Source of the DNA: an uncultured Verrucomicrobiota bacterium
Lineage (GTDB): Bacteria; Verrucomicrobiota; Kiritimatiellia; Kiritimatiellales; Tichowtungiaceae
DNA: 64,000 nt
Assembly (NCBI GenBank): GCA_903831085.1
Contig: CAIKWE010000044.1
Coordinates: 62,001 to 126,000, forward strand
Direction: 5' to 3'
Positions 24,545-32,680 of this stretch are shown in pieces. Position 1 is the first letter of the stretch. Every line of letters begins with the position of its first letter. The position numbers and the translations under genes are program-made. The notes beneath the pieces are model-generated. The model was not told the DNA's origin. It saw only the letters and a list, made by a program, of their open reading frames with translations, and made no database searches.

Positions 24545-24926
24545 GACATTCTCACCGGAGGACTTACCGGTGGACTCAAACACGCTTTCCAAAAAACAGC
24601 GCCTGATTCAAGCCTCCCTCTTCGGGGAGGCTTTTGCGCAGAAAAAGAACTTTGTCGGCCGCTTTATGGTGCTCTGGCTCCGCACCGGGCAGGGCGCCGC
24701 TCTCCGGCTGGGCGTCGTGACCAGTAAGAAGGTCAGCAACCGCGCCGTGGATCGTAATCTGGCCCGCCGCCGCCTGCGCGAAATTTTCCGCCAGCACCGC
24801 GCGGAGCTTGCGGGCCCGTTCGATATCGTCATCATCGCTCGCCGCAATCTGCTTTTTGCTTCGCCTGCTGAGGTGGAGCATGAATTTCTGCAACTGGCTG
24901 AAAAGGCGGGATTACTGGCTAAATGA
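24537..24926 (+). CDS. rnpA: Ribonuclease P protein component
   Basis: Protein subunit of RNase P, which matures tRNA 5' ends. The RnpA signature is present as [28 protein letters not shown], plus [11 protein letters not shown]. Start ATG 24537 follows a GTG at 24534 and overlaps rpmH; residues 1-17 ([17 protein letters not shown]) precede the usual beginning (LSKKQRLI), so a later start cannot be excluded. It overlaps yidD by ATGA. Confidence 0.93.
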   Translation: MRKTFSPEDLPVDSNTLSKKQRLIQASLFGEAFAQKKNFVGRFMVLWLRTGQGAALRLGVVTSKKVSNRAVDRNLARRRLREIFRQHRAELAGPFDIVIIARRNLLFASPAEVEHEFLQLAEKAGLLAK

Positions 24927-25150
24927 AGCGTCTGCTTACAGGGCTTGTCCGGATTTATCAGAAAACGGTCTCACGCGCGATTCCGCCGAGGTGCCGCTTT
25001 TACCCCAGTTGTTCCGATTATACGATTGAAGCCATGGAGAAGCATGGCATAGTTTACGGCCTTTGGCTGAGCCTCCGGCGCATCTGCCGGTGTCATCCGT
25101 GGAATCCCGGCGGGGTTGACCCCGTTCCGGATCGCAAACAAGAGAAGTGA
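24923..25150 (+). CDS. yidD: YidD membrane insertion efficiency factor
   Basis: 75-residue amphipathic protein that assists YidC-dependent membrane insertion. Family features: LVRIYQKTVSRAIPPRCRFYPSCSDY and the CRCHPWNPGGVDPVP end. Translationally coupled to rnpA through ATGA; yidC begins four bases after its stop. Confidence 0.95.
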   Translation: MKRLLTGLVRIYQKTVSRAIPPRCRFYPSCSDYTIEAMEKHGIVYGLWLSLRRICRCHPWNPGGVDPVPDRKQEK

Positions 25151-25154
25151 GATT

Positions 25155-26879
25155 ATGAAGAAGAGCGATTTTATTATTGTTGGAGTCCTGGTTGCACTGA
25201 TGTTCGCCTGGGTGGGCTACTATCCGGAGCTGGAAAAGAAGTTTTTTCCGCGTCCCGCGCAACCTGCGCAGCAGCAGGTCGCCCCGGTTACCGCTGAAAC
25301 TCCGGCCGTTGTTGCGGCTCCGGTTGAAAAAGCGGCCGCTGCCATAGCGAATGCCGTTGCAAAAGTTCCGGACGTTGAAAAACCCGTCGCTCCGGAACAG
25401 CGGCTGACACTGGCCAATGAGGATATTGAGCTGACGGTCTCGTCCTACGGCGGCGCTGTGGTTTCCGCCGTCCTGAAAAACTATCCCGAGACCAACGCTA
25501 AAGGAAGCGGTCCGCTTGTCCTTGATTTCACCAATGCGCCCGCTTTGCGCTATGCCGGTCTGCCGGTGCCAGCCGGAACGCTCGAAAAGACCGCCGACGG
25601 TCTGCTCTACACCGCGTCTCTTGGCGATGGGCGGGTTTTTAAGCGCGCTCTAAAACTGGAAGGTGAATACCTGCTGTCCGTCAAAGACTCCTTCGTCAAC
25701 GGGAACGCGGCTCTGTGGGCGCTGCCCTCGTTGCGTCTGCCGACCGGTCCGATGACGGAAGCCAAAGGTTCGACGGCCATGACGGGAGTCATCACTCTTG
25801 GCGTTGATTCTTTTGCGGCCGCTGACGGTGTCCGCCACTGGGGTAAGGAATTTCATAAATTATTCAGTGACACAACCAAGGCCGGAATGGTGACGACCAC
25901 GCCGGAGCAGATTGTGCCGCGTCCGGTTGACTGGGTGGCCGCCAAAAATAAATTTTTTGTGCAGATTCTCACGCCCGGAACCGCCGCCGACGCCCTCGAT
26001 CTTTCCGTCCGCCGCGCCGGCGAAGGCAGAAAGAATGTACCTGCCGAAGCGTCTGTCGCGCTCCAATTTAATTCCGAACCGATCGCCGGTAATGAAACCC
26101 TGACCCGCACGGCCCGTCTCTATATCGGCCCGAAAGACTATTCCTTCCTCAAAACGCAGGGCATGGAGCAGGTCGAGGTCATGGAATTCAAAAGCACCGG
26201 CTTCTGGAAATTCATGAACTGGATCATGTTCCCGATGCAGACTGGACTGCTCTGGGGCCTTAAAGCGTTGCATGTCGTTGTGCGCAACTACGGCGTCGCC
26301 ATCATGCTGCTCACCATCATCGTTCGCTGTATCTTCTGGCCGATTACCCACAAAGGCACCGAAAGCATGCGGAAGATGCAGGCGCTCCAGCCGCAGATGA
26401 AGGAAATCCGCGAAAAATTCAAAGACAACCCGCAGCGCATGCAGCAGGAGACCATGAAGTTCTACAAGGAGAACAAGGTCAATCCCATGGGCGGCTGTCT
26501 GCCGATGCTCGTCCAGATTCCGGTTTTCATTGCGCTTTTCGTCGTATTGCGCAGCGCCATTGAACTGCGGTTCTCCAAGTTTCTCTGGATCAGCGACCTC
26601 TCGGAGCCGGAAAACCTTTTGGCCGGCATGATTCCGATTGTCGGTTCGCTGAATATTCTGCCGCTCCTGATGTCCGCCACCATGGTCTGGCAGCAGAAAC
26701 TTACGCCTGCCGCCGGTGATCCTCAGCAGCAGAAAATGATGGCGATCATGATGCCGATCATGATGCTTTTCTTCTTCTACACCATGCCGTCCGGCCTCGT
26801 TCTCTACTGGACGACCAGCAATTTGATCATGATCGTTCAGATGCTCATCAAGAAGCCGACGTCGGTGCCGGTAAAATAA
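25155..26879 (+). CDS. yidC: Membrane protein insertase YidC
   Basis: Inserts and folds inner-membrane proteins, alone or with SecYEG. Gram-negative type: an N-terminal membrane anchor (MKKSDFIIVGVLVALMFAW), a large periplasmic beta-domain (about 80-350, ending near KSTGFWKFMNWI), then five membrane segments containing ITHKGTESMRKMQALQPQ and the motif NPMGGCLPMLVQIPVFIAL. ATG 25155 gives 574 aa and puts the anchor at the terminus; the upstream frame overlaps yidD. Last gene of the rpmH cluster. Confidence 0.96.
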   Translation: MKKSDFIIVGVLVALMFAWVGYYPELEKKFFPRPAQPAQQQVAPVTAETPAVVAAPVEKAAAAIANAVAKVPDVEKPVAPEQRLTLANEDIELTVSSYGGAVVSAVLKNYPETNAKGSGPLVLDFTNAPALRYAGLPVPAGTLEKTADGLLYTASLGDGRVFKRALKLEGEYLLSVKDSFVNGNAALWALPSLRLPTGPMTEAKGSTAMTGVITLGVDSFAAADGVRHWGKEFHKLFSDTTKAGMVTTTPEQIVPRPVDWVAAKNKFFVQILTPGTAADALDLSVRRAGEGRKNVPAEASVALQFNSEPIAGNETLTRTARLYIGPKDYSFLKTQGMEQVEVMEFKSTGFWKFMNWIMFPMQTGLLWGLKALHVVVRNYGVAIMLLTIIVRCIFWPITHKGTESMRKMQALQPQMKEIREKFKDNPQRMQQETMKFYKENKVNPMGGCLPMLVQIPVFIALFVVLRSAIELRFSKFLWISDLSEPENLLAGMIPIVGSLNILPLLMSATMVWQQKLTPAAGDPQQQKMMAIMMPIMMLFFFYTMPSGLVLYWTTSNLIMIVQMLIKKPTSVPVK

Positions 26880-26894
26880 ACCGGCACGGCCGGT

Positions 26895-26909
26895 TTCCAA
26901 TGTTTGGAA
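26895..26909. repeat. TTCCAA-N3-TTGGAA palindrome, perfect
   Basis: Centre TGT. Begins 16 bases after the yidC stop, ahead of the lipoprotein gene. Confidence 0.8.
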
Positions 26910-26947
26910 ACTGCGCTACAATGCCGGGCGTAAAAAAGGAGGGATTC

Positions 26948-27403
26948 ATGAACTCATTTCGTTTTTTTATTTCTCTGACAGCGGCGGCGTTGCTGACCGG
27001 CTGCGCATCCAGCAACTCCGGCGAGGTCTATTCCCGCGATCAGGCGCGTCGCACACAGACCGTGCAGATGGGCACCGTTCAATTTGTCAAAAACATCCAG
27101 ATTGAAGGCACCAAATCCGGCGTCGGCGCGGTCGGCGGCGGTGTGGCCGGTGGCGTGATCGGCAGCACCATTGGCGGCGGCAAAGGTTCCATACTGGCGG
27201 CGGTCGGCGGCGCGGCGCTTGGCGCGGTCGGCGGCGCGGTGGCCGAAGAAAAACTCACCAAAAAGAACGGCCTTGAAATTACCGTCAAACTCGATAGCGG
27301 CGCAACGATTGCGGTTGTGCAAGAGGCGGATGTCATGTATTCGGTCGGCGAGCGTGTCCGCGTATTGACCGGCTCCGACGGCACCACCCGCGTCGTACGA
27401 TAG
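26948..27403 (+). CDS. Glycine-zipper outer-membrane lipoprotein (SlyB-like)
   Basis: Lipoprotein with lipobox LLTGC (cysteine near residue 19) and a central glycine-zipper helix pair (GVGAVGGGVAGGVIGSTIGGG, then GAALGAVGGAVAEE), as in SlyB/PcpY-type proteins that stabilise the outer membrane. The C-terminal part (LEITVKLDSGATIAVVQEADV ... VGERVRVL) is the usual small SH3-like tail of these proteins. AGGAGG at 26937-26942 sets ATG 26948 (151 aa). A terminator follows. Confidence 0.85.
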   Translation: MNSFRFFISLTAAALLTGCASSNSGEVYSRDQARRTQTVQMGTVQFVKNIQIEGTKSGVGAVGGGVAGGVIGSTIGGGKGSILAAVGGAALGAVGGAVAEEKLTKKNGLEITVKLDSGATIAVVQEADVMYSVGERVRVLTGSDGTTRVVR

Positions 27404-27427
27404 GTTTCCTAGGATTGGAAACGCCGG

Positions 27428-27466
27428 CCCCGTTTTCCAAACATTGAGAAGCGGGGTTTCTTTTTT
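27428..27466 (+). terminator. Terminator built around a palindrome copy
   Basis: CCCCG...CGGGG stem enclosing TTTTCCAAACATTGAGAA and followed by TTTCTTTTTT, which ends at the glgX stop codon. A second variant (27406-27420, TTCCTAGGATTGGAA) lies just upstream, after the lipoprotein stop. Confidence 0.65.
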
Positions 27467-29376
27467 CAGGCGCTGAGAACACAAACGGAATGCGCGGGAA
27501 TCAGCACGGTGGAATCACTGCGGGCGGGCGCAACCGTTGTCGGGTCGGTGACTAGCGCGGGATCCCAGTTGCCCTCCGGCAGTTCAAACGAAAGATCGAC
27601 CGCTTCGTTATTGATCAGAATGAGCAGCGGGTCTGACCCTTTAATATGCATGCCAAGTGCGCGGTCGTTTTTCCAGTCGACCGCGAGGCCTTCCGGTCCG
27701 ATCCACTCCACCTCGCCTTGGTCGCTATAGAAATTTCCAGAGCAGAGCGCGAAATGTTTTTTGCGCAGGGCAATCAGCGTTTGAACAAATCCGAAGAGCT
27801 CTTTGTTTTTCTCAAGGAGCGACCAGTCGATCCATGAGGTTTCGTTATCCTGGCAGTAGGCGTTATTATTTCCGGACTGTGTGCGGCCGAATTCATCGCC
27901 GGCGGTGAGCATGGGAACGCCGCGCGACAGAAACAGCGTGGCGAGCAGGTTTTTCTGCTGTTTCAGGCGGCGGGCGCGGATGGCCGGATCGTCCGTCGGC
28001 CCTTCACAGCCGAAGCTGATGCTGTAGTTGTAGTTTTCGCCGTCGCGATTCTGCTCCCCGTTGGCGTCATTATGTTTGCGTTCGTATGTGACGAGGTCGG
28101 CGAGGGTGAAGCCGTCGTGCGCCGTGACGAAGTTGATGCTCTTGAGCGGCGAACCGTCGTTGTGCTGATAAAGGTCGGAGCTGCCACCCAGCCGCGTGGC
28201 GAACACGCCAGCCGTTTCGATCCCATTCCAGAAACGGCGGATGTCGTCGCGGAAGCGTCCGTTCCAGTCGGAAAAGCGTTTGCCGGGGAAGTAGCCGACC
28301 TGATAGCCGCCGAGCGCATCCCACGCTTCGGCGATCAGCTTAACCTTTTTGAGCGCGGGCTCGGTTTCAATGGCCTTGATGACCGGCGGCTGCTCGAGCA
28401 GTTCGCCGTTCGAGCCGCGGCATAGCACGGTGGCGAGGTCGAAGCGGAAGCCGTCCACGTGCATTTCTTGCGCCCAGTATTTGAGGCAGTCGACGATAAA
28501 CTGTGTCGCGACAGGATGGTTGCAGTTGAACGTGTTGCCGCATCCGCTCCAGTCGGGATAGGAACCGTCATGGTTGATCATGTAGTAAGCGGCTTCATCG
28601 AGTCCGCGGAAACTGTACACCGGCCCATTGAACGGGCCTTCGGCGGTGTGGTTGAAGACGACATCGAGAATGACTTCGATGCCGGCGTTATGCAGCGCTT
28701 TGACGAGAGTTTTGAATTCAGTGATCGCCGCGCCGGGCTCGCGCGAAGCGGCGTAGCGGCTCATCGGCGCGAAAAAGGCGAGGGTGCTGTAGCCCCAGAA
28801 GTTGAGCAGATTTTTCCGCGCCGCGCCTTCGATGAAAAATTCCAGTTCGTTGAATTCAAACAACGGTAGAAATTCTGCGGTGGTGATGCCGAGCGATTTC
28901 AGATAGGGGATTTTTTCGATGAAATCGAGGTAGGTGCCGCCGCCTCCGTTGCGCGTGAAGCCGCGCAGATGGGCTTCATAGATGACGGTTTTTTCGAGCG
29001 GGATGTCCGGACGCTTTTCGCCGCGCCAGTCAAAATCGTTTTCAGTGACGACTCCTTTGGGGAAATGCTTTCCGGTCCGGATGTGCTGTTCCGGCTCGAG
29101 ACCGGTCATTTCGCCCCAGGCCCGCGGAAAATGGACGGCGCGGGCATACGGATCCAGCAGCCATTGTTCAGGAACCGCGTCGGTTCGGTAGAGATAAAAC
29201 GCGCCGGGCTTAAGATCGGCAACCGTTGTATGCCAGAGCGGGCCGCCGCTCATTTCAATTTCGCGTGTCGGCGTTTCCGCGTCGGCGCTGTCAAAAAGCA
29301 GCAGCCAGAGACGGTTGGCGTTGCTGTGAACAACGAACACGGTTTCTTTTTTGCGGATGGTAACGCCGGGATTCAT
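27466..29376 (-). CDS. glgX: Glycogen debranching enzyme GlgX (isoamylase type)
   Basis: GH13 enzyme that cleaves alpha-1,6 branches of glycogen or maltodextrins. N-terminal CBM48-like beta-sandwich (residues 1-125; FYLYRTDAVPEQWLLDPYA), then the barrel with DVVFNHTAEG, nucleophile in VDGFRFDLATVL, acid/base in LIAEAWDALGGYQVG, and NFVTAHDGFTLADLV with SGNNNAYCQDNETSWIDW. Start ATG 29376 (MNPGVTIRKKETVF, 636 aa); the longer frame upstream is antisense to the next gene. No glycogen synthase lies nearby. Diverges from the rlmD-like gene across 96 bp. Confidence 0.92.
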   Translation of the reverse strand: MNPGVTIRKKETVFVVHSNANRLWLLLFDSADAETPTREIEMSGGPLWHTTVADLKPGAFYLYRTDAVPEQWLLDPYARAVHFPRAWGEMTGLEPEQHIRTGKHFPKGVVTENDFDWRGEKRPDIPLEKTVIYEAHLRGFTRNGGGGTYLDFIEKIPYLKSLGITTAEFLPLFEFNELEFFIEGAARKNLLNFWGYSTLAFFAPMSRYAASREPGAAITEFKTLVKALHNAGIEVILDVVFNHTAEGPFNGPVYSFRGLDEAAYYMINHDGSYPDWSGCGNTFNCNHPVATQFIVDCLKYWAQEMHVDGFRFDLATVLCRGSNGELLEQPPVIKAIETEPALKKVKLIAEAWDALGGYQVGYFPGKRFSDWNGRFRDDIRRFWNGIETAGVFATRLGGSSDLYQHNDGSPLKSINFVTAHDGFTLADLVTYERKHNDANGEQNRDGENYNYSISFGCEGPTDDPAIRARRLKQQKNLLATLFLSRGVPMLTAGDEFGRTQSGNNNAYCQDNETSWIDWSLLEKNKELFGFVQTLIALRKKHFALCSGNFYSDQGEVEWIGPEGLAVDWKNDRALGMHIKGSDPLLILINNEAVDLSFELPEGNWDPALVTDPTTVAPARSDSTVLIPAHSVCVLSA

Positions 29377-29413
29377 CGCAGGCAGTGTACGCCCGCCGCT
29401 TTGGATTTCAACT

Positions 29414-29428
29414 GTCCAGATATTGGAA
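29414..29428. repeat. Palindrome variant in the glgX/rlmD divergent spacer
   Basis: GTCCAGATATTGGAA, two changes from consensus, midway between the two start codons (29376 and 29473). Confidence 0.6.
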
Positions 29429-29472
29429 AAGCTTCGACAGAACAGGGCGTTCCGTGGTTTAACAGCCCGCTC

Positions 29473-30900
29473 ATGTACAAAAAGGGACAGTTGATTGAGA
29501 CGGAAATTTTCGATACGGCGGACAAAAACCGCTGTGTCGGGAAACTGGACGACGGCATCCGCGTGTTTGTCGAAGGAACCGCCGCCGTCGGCGACACCGT
29601 CCGCGCAGAAGTTTATAAAATCAAAAAGCGCTATCTGGTCGCTCACCTCACCGAAGTCCTGAAGTTTTCTGACCGGCGCACGGAGCCGCGCTGTAAATAC
29701 TTCGGCATTTGCGGCGGATGCAAGTGGCAGCACCTCGACTATGCCGAGCAGTTGCGCGTCAAACGCAAGCAGGTGGTCGATGCGCTTGAACATCTCGGTG
29801 GTTTCCAAAGTCCGGAAGTCGGCGAGTGCATTCCGGCGGAAGAGACCTTCAGCTACCGCAATAAAATCGACATGGATTTCACCGACCGGCGCTATCTGAC
29901 CGCTGACGAAATGAATATTCCCGAAGCGGAATTGAAAAAGCCGCTCGATTTCGCGCTCGGCTTTCACGCGCCGGGCTGCTTCGCCAAGGCGATCGACATC
30001 GACCATTGCGATCTGGCGTCAGAGGAAATGAACCGGACGGTTGAAACCGTCCGCCGCTTCTGCCTCGACCGGAAGCTGCCAGTCTATTCCACCTTCACGC
30101 ACGAAGGGTTTCTGCGCAATCTCGTCGTCCGGCGCGGTCAACGCACCGGCGAGCTAATGATCAATTTGATCACCTTGACGCACGACGCGGCGCTGATGCG
30201 TGAACTGTGCGCGGAATTGCAGTCCGCGCTCGGCGCAAAGCTCACGACGTTCATCAACGCCACGACCGACCGGAAAAACATGGTGGCGTTCGGCGACAAG
30301 GAATATGTGCTGTGCGGCGAGGGGAGTATTTCGGACCGGCTTGGCGAATACATCTATCGCATTTCGCCCAACTCGTTTTTCCAGACCAACACCGTGCAGG
30401 CCGAAAAGCTCTATAACGAAATTCTGACCGCCGCGCGGTTCCAAGGTTCGGAAACCGTCTATGACCTTTTCTGCGGCACGGGTTCCATCGCGCTGTTCGC
30501 CGCGAAGCACTGCGCCCGCGTCCTCGGCATCGAGCTGGTCGAAGCGGCGGTGGCCGACGCGCGGAAAAACGCTGAAGAACACGGCGCGAAAAACTGCACC
30601 TTTCGGCAGATGGACTTGATGCACTTCGGGAAAATCCGCGCGGAACTGGAAGCCTTCGGCCTGCCGGATGTGGTCATTACCGATCCGCCGCGCGCCGGCA
30701 TGCACCCTAAGGCGGTGGAGATGCTGCGCGAACTGGCGTCGCCGGTTGTGATTTATGTCAGTTGCAACCCGGCCTCACTGGCGCGCGATGGACAACTGCT
30801 TTGCGAAGGCGGACGTTACAAACTCATCAGCGCCCAGCCGGTTGATCTTTTTCCGCAAACCAACCATGTGGAGAGCGTCGCCCGTTTCGAGCGGGCCTGA
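29473..30900 (+). CDS. rlmD: 23S rRNA (uracil-5-)-methyltransferase, RlmD/TrmA family
   Basis: SAM-dependent RNA uridine-5 methyltransferase. TRAM domain (residues 1-65, KGQLIETEIFD ... GDTVRAEVYKIKKRY), the 4Fe-4S ligands C-x5-C-x2-C at Cys74, Cys80 and Cys83 (CKYFGICGGC), SAM motif VYDLFCGTGSIALFAAKH, DPPRAGMHPKAVE, and the catalytic cysteine in YVSCNPASLARD. 475 aa. Whether the target is U1939 of 23S rRNA (RlmD) or another uridine cannot be settled from sequence. Two in-frame palindrome variants (29813 and 30439) encode FQSPE and FQGSE. Confidence 0.9.
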   Translation: MYKKGQLIETEIFDTADKNRCVGKLDDGIRVFVEGTAAVGDTVRAEVYKIKKRYLVAHLTEVLKFSDRRTEPRCKYFGICGGCKWQHLDYAEQLRVKRKQVVDALEHLGGFQSPEVGECIPAEETFSYRNKIDMDFTDRRYLTADEMNIPEAELKKPLDFALGFHAPGCFAKAIDIDHCDLASEEMNRTVETVRRFCLDRKLPVYSTFTHEGFLRNLVVRRGQRTGELMINLITLTHDAALMRELCAELQSALGAKLTTFINATTDRKNMVAFGDKEYVLCGEGSISDRLGEYIYRISPNSFFQTNTVQAEKLYNEILTAARFQGSETVYDLFCGTGSIALFAAKHCARVLGIELVEAAVADARKNAEEHGAKNCTFRQMDLMHFGKIRAELEAFGLPDVVITDPPRAGMHPKAVEMLRELASPVVIYVSCNPASLARDGQLLCEGGRYKLISAQPVDLFPQTNHVESVARFERA

Positions 30901-30990
30901 TTTTTTGCCCTTCCCTTCGGTCAGTGCCTCGCATTTGCGAGGCCTCTCTCGCTTCGCTCGGGTCCAAGGTATGGAAAACAAATCAGGCCC
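30893..30990. other. Convergent spacer with long-range inverted repeat and hairpin
   Basis: GGGCCTGATTT (30893-30903) is the exact reverse complement of AAATCAGGCCC (30980-30990). Inside lie the hairpin GCCTCGCA-TT-TGCGAGGC (30926-30943) and a palindrome variant (30962-30976). Probably a transcription-ending structure for the converging genes, though a clear T-run is missing. Confidence 0.5.
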
Positions 30991-31002
30991 CCGGTGGAGT
31001 TT

Positions 31003-31713
31003 TTACTCGGCCATTTCTGTTCCTGTTCCTTCTTCTTCTGCCTCTACGGCTTCTGTTTCTTCATCAAGGAGCGTGTCGGTTTGAGCTCCAAGTATGCAGT
31101 AGAGAATAACATAATTTTTTAAATCGAAATCGTCTGGCGGGAGCACCGTCGCGAACCGATCAGTTCCTACCGCAAATCCTCCACCCGGGGGGATCGCTAC
31201 CATGCGGCCATCCGGACCGGCAGTGGTGGTCCAGCCTTTCGGAACGGCAATTGTACGCTTGTCTTCACCGGTCTCCGTTGTTCCCTCTGGCGGGACAGCG
31301 ACGACACGTCCATCGTCTCCCTCGACGGTCGTCCAGCCTTCCGGGATGGCAACCCGGCGCTTATCTTTTCCACTCTCAGACTTACCTCCGGGCGGGATCG
31401 CAACACCGCGACCATCCGATCCGCCTTTAAAAATCCAGCCCTTTGGAATAACAATCAGCCGGTTATCTTTTCCTCTTTGGACGCTTCCTTCCGGCGGAAT
31501 AGCAACACCACGGCCATCCGGGCCCGTATTCTGCCCCCAGCCTAGGGGAACCGACACCGTCCGTCCGTCCTTTCCACAAAATCCGGTTCCGCCGGGGGCA
31601 ATGGCGACAAGCCGGCCATCAGGACATGTTTGCGTTTGCCAAACGGCAAAGGCATTTGCCGCTGCGGAGGCAAGAACTAACAGGAGCATTGAAGTTTTCG
31701 TATGGTTTTTCAT
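31003..31713 (-). CDS. Secreted 17-residue-repeat protein, copy B
   Basis: I do not recognise this family. Signal peptide to about residue 24 (LASAAANAFA), then about nine consecutive units of exactly 17 residues that alternate between two forms: DGRxVAIPPxGxxxxGx and DxRxVAIPKGWxxxxGx, giving a 34-residue period. The repeat array closes with DRFATVLPPDDFDL, a hydrophobic YVILYCILGAQ segment and a glutamate-rich tail. A regular strand-turn arrangement is likely (inference). Its ATG overlaps the stop of the upstream paralogue by ATGA, so both are co-translated. Function unknown; the signal peptide suggests the periplasm or cell surface. Confidence 0.7.
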   Translation of the reverse strand: MKNHTKTSMLLLVLASAAANAFAVWQTQTCPDGRLVAIAPGGTGFCGKDGRTVSVPLGWGQNTGPDGRGVAIPPEGSVQRGKDNRLIVIPKGWIFKGGSDGRGVAIPPGGKSESGKDKRRVAIPEGWTTVEGDDGRVVAVPPEGTTETGEDKRTIAVPKGWTTTAGPDGRMVAIPPGGGFAVGTDRFATVLPPDDFDLKNYVILYCILGAQTDTLLDEETEAVEAEEEGTGTEMAE

Positions 31714-32543
31714 TGTCCTTCGCTTTCGCTGTCCATCTCTGTGTCTGTGTCTGCGTCTGTAGCTTCTTCTTCTTCCTCCAGTGCCTCGCTTTGAGGCTCA
31801 AGTATACAGTAAAGAGTAAGGTAATCCGTTAAGTCGAAATTATCCGGCGGAAGAACAGTCGCATATCGATCGGGCCCCAAAATAAATGTTCCGCCCGGGG
31901 GAATCGCCACCTTGCGGCCATCAGGGCCCATTTTTTTACCCCTCAGGCCGACCGCGGTTGTCCAGCCCTTCGGAACGGCAACGATGCGGCCGTCGCTGCC
32001 GGTCTCCGTTGTTCCCTCCGGCGGAACGGCGACGACACGGCCGTCTTCTCCTACGACGCTTGTCCAGCCTTTCGGGATGGCAACCAGACGCTTATCCTTC
32101 CCGCTGATCGTTGTGCCTTCAGGCGGGATCGCAACACCGCGATAGTCCCGTCCGATTTTAAAGCTCCATCCATTTGGAATAGCAAACACCCGACCGTCCC
32201 TGCCGCGCCTGCTACGTCCATCCGGCGGAATTGCAACAAGACGGCCATCGGCACCCCGTTCCTTTTTCCAGCCCTTGGGAACCGACACCACCCGGCCGTC
32301 CTTTCCACGATATACGGTTCCGCCGGGAGCAAGGGCGACAGTCCGTTTATCGGGGCCGGTTTGTGTTTGCCAGACTGCATTCGACGTCACACGGCCGTCC
32401 TTTCCACGATATACGGTTCCGCTGGGAGCAAGGGTGCCAGTCCGGTTGTCAGGGCCTGTTGGTGTTTGCCCAATGGCAAAGGTGTTTATCGCCGCAGACA
32501 CGAAAACGAACAAGGTAATGAGAGCTTTCGTGCGGTTTTTCAT
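31710..32543 (-). CDS. Secreted 17-residue-repeat protein, copy A
   Basis: Paralogue of the downstream gene with the same plan: signal peptide (VSAAINTFAIG), about eleven 17-residue units (for example DGRVVAVPPEGTTETGS and DGRIVAVPKGWTTAVGL), the closing block DRYATVLPPDNFDLTDYLTLYCILEPQ and an acidic tail (EEEEEATDADTDTEMDSE). Two neighbouring units near the N-terminus contain a repeated GxxxRGKDGRV stretch, suggesting recent internal duplication; a seven-residue insertion (RGKKMGP region) breaks the period once. First gene of the pair, behind a good sigma-70-type promoter. No relatives that I can name. Confidence 0.7.
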   Translation of the reverse strand: MKNRTKALITLFVFVSAAINTFAIGQTPTGPDNRTGTLAPSGTVYRGKDGRVTSNAVWQTQTGPDKRTVALAPGGTVYRGKDGRVVSVPKGWKKERGADGRLVAIPPDGRSRRGRDGRVFAIPNGWSFKIGRDYRGVAIPPEGTTISGKDKRLVAIPKGWTSVVGEDGRVVAVPPEGTTETGSDGRIVAVPKGWTTAVGLRGKKMGPDGRKVAIPPGGTFILGPDRYATVLPPDNFDLTDYLTLYCILEPQSEALEEEEEATDADTDTEMDSESEGQ

Positions 32544-32592
32544 AGCGGACTTTTCTTGTCAGGGGGATAAGACGATTTCCTAAACTTGCCTT

Positions 32593-32621
32593 TTTATAGC
32601 ACTGGGATACTTAGGGTGCAA
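32593..32621 (-). promoter_or_regulatory. Sigma-70-type promoter of the repeat-protein pair
   Basis: Minus strand TTGCAC, 17-bp spacer, TATAAA; predicted start about 43 bp before ATG 32543. Confidence 0.6.
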
Positions 32622-32644
32622 GCAGTGTCCTGCTATTGCTGAAT

Positions 32645-32664
32645 CGGCAAAATCGTTTTTGCCG
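32645..32664. terminator. Hairpin after smc
   Basis: CGGCAAAA-TCGT-TTTTGCCG, 17 bp beyond the smc stop on the minus strand. No T-run follows, so termination is uncertain. Confidence 0.4.
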
Positions 32665-32680
32665 AGCGTGAGCGGAAACG

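Noticed and set aside
28969..29472. Upstream extension of the rlmD frame
   Set aside because: Antisense to glgX; the TRAM domain starts at MYKKGQ (29473).
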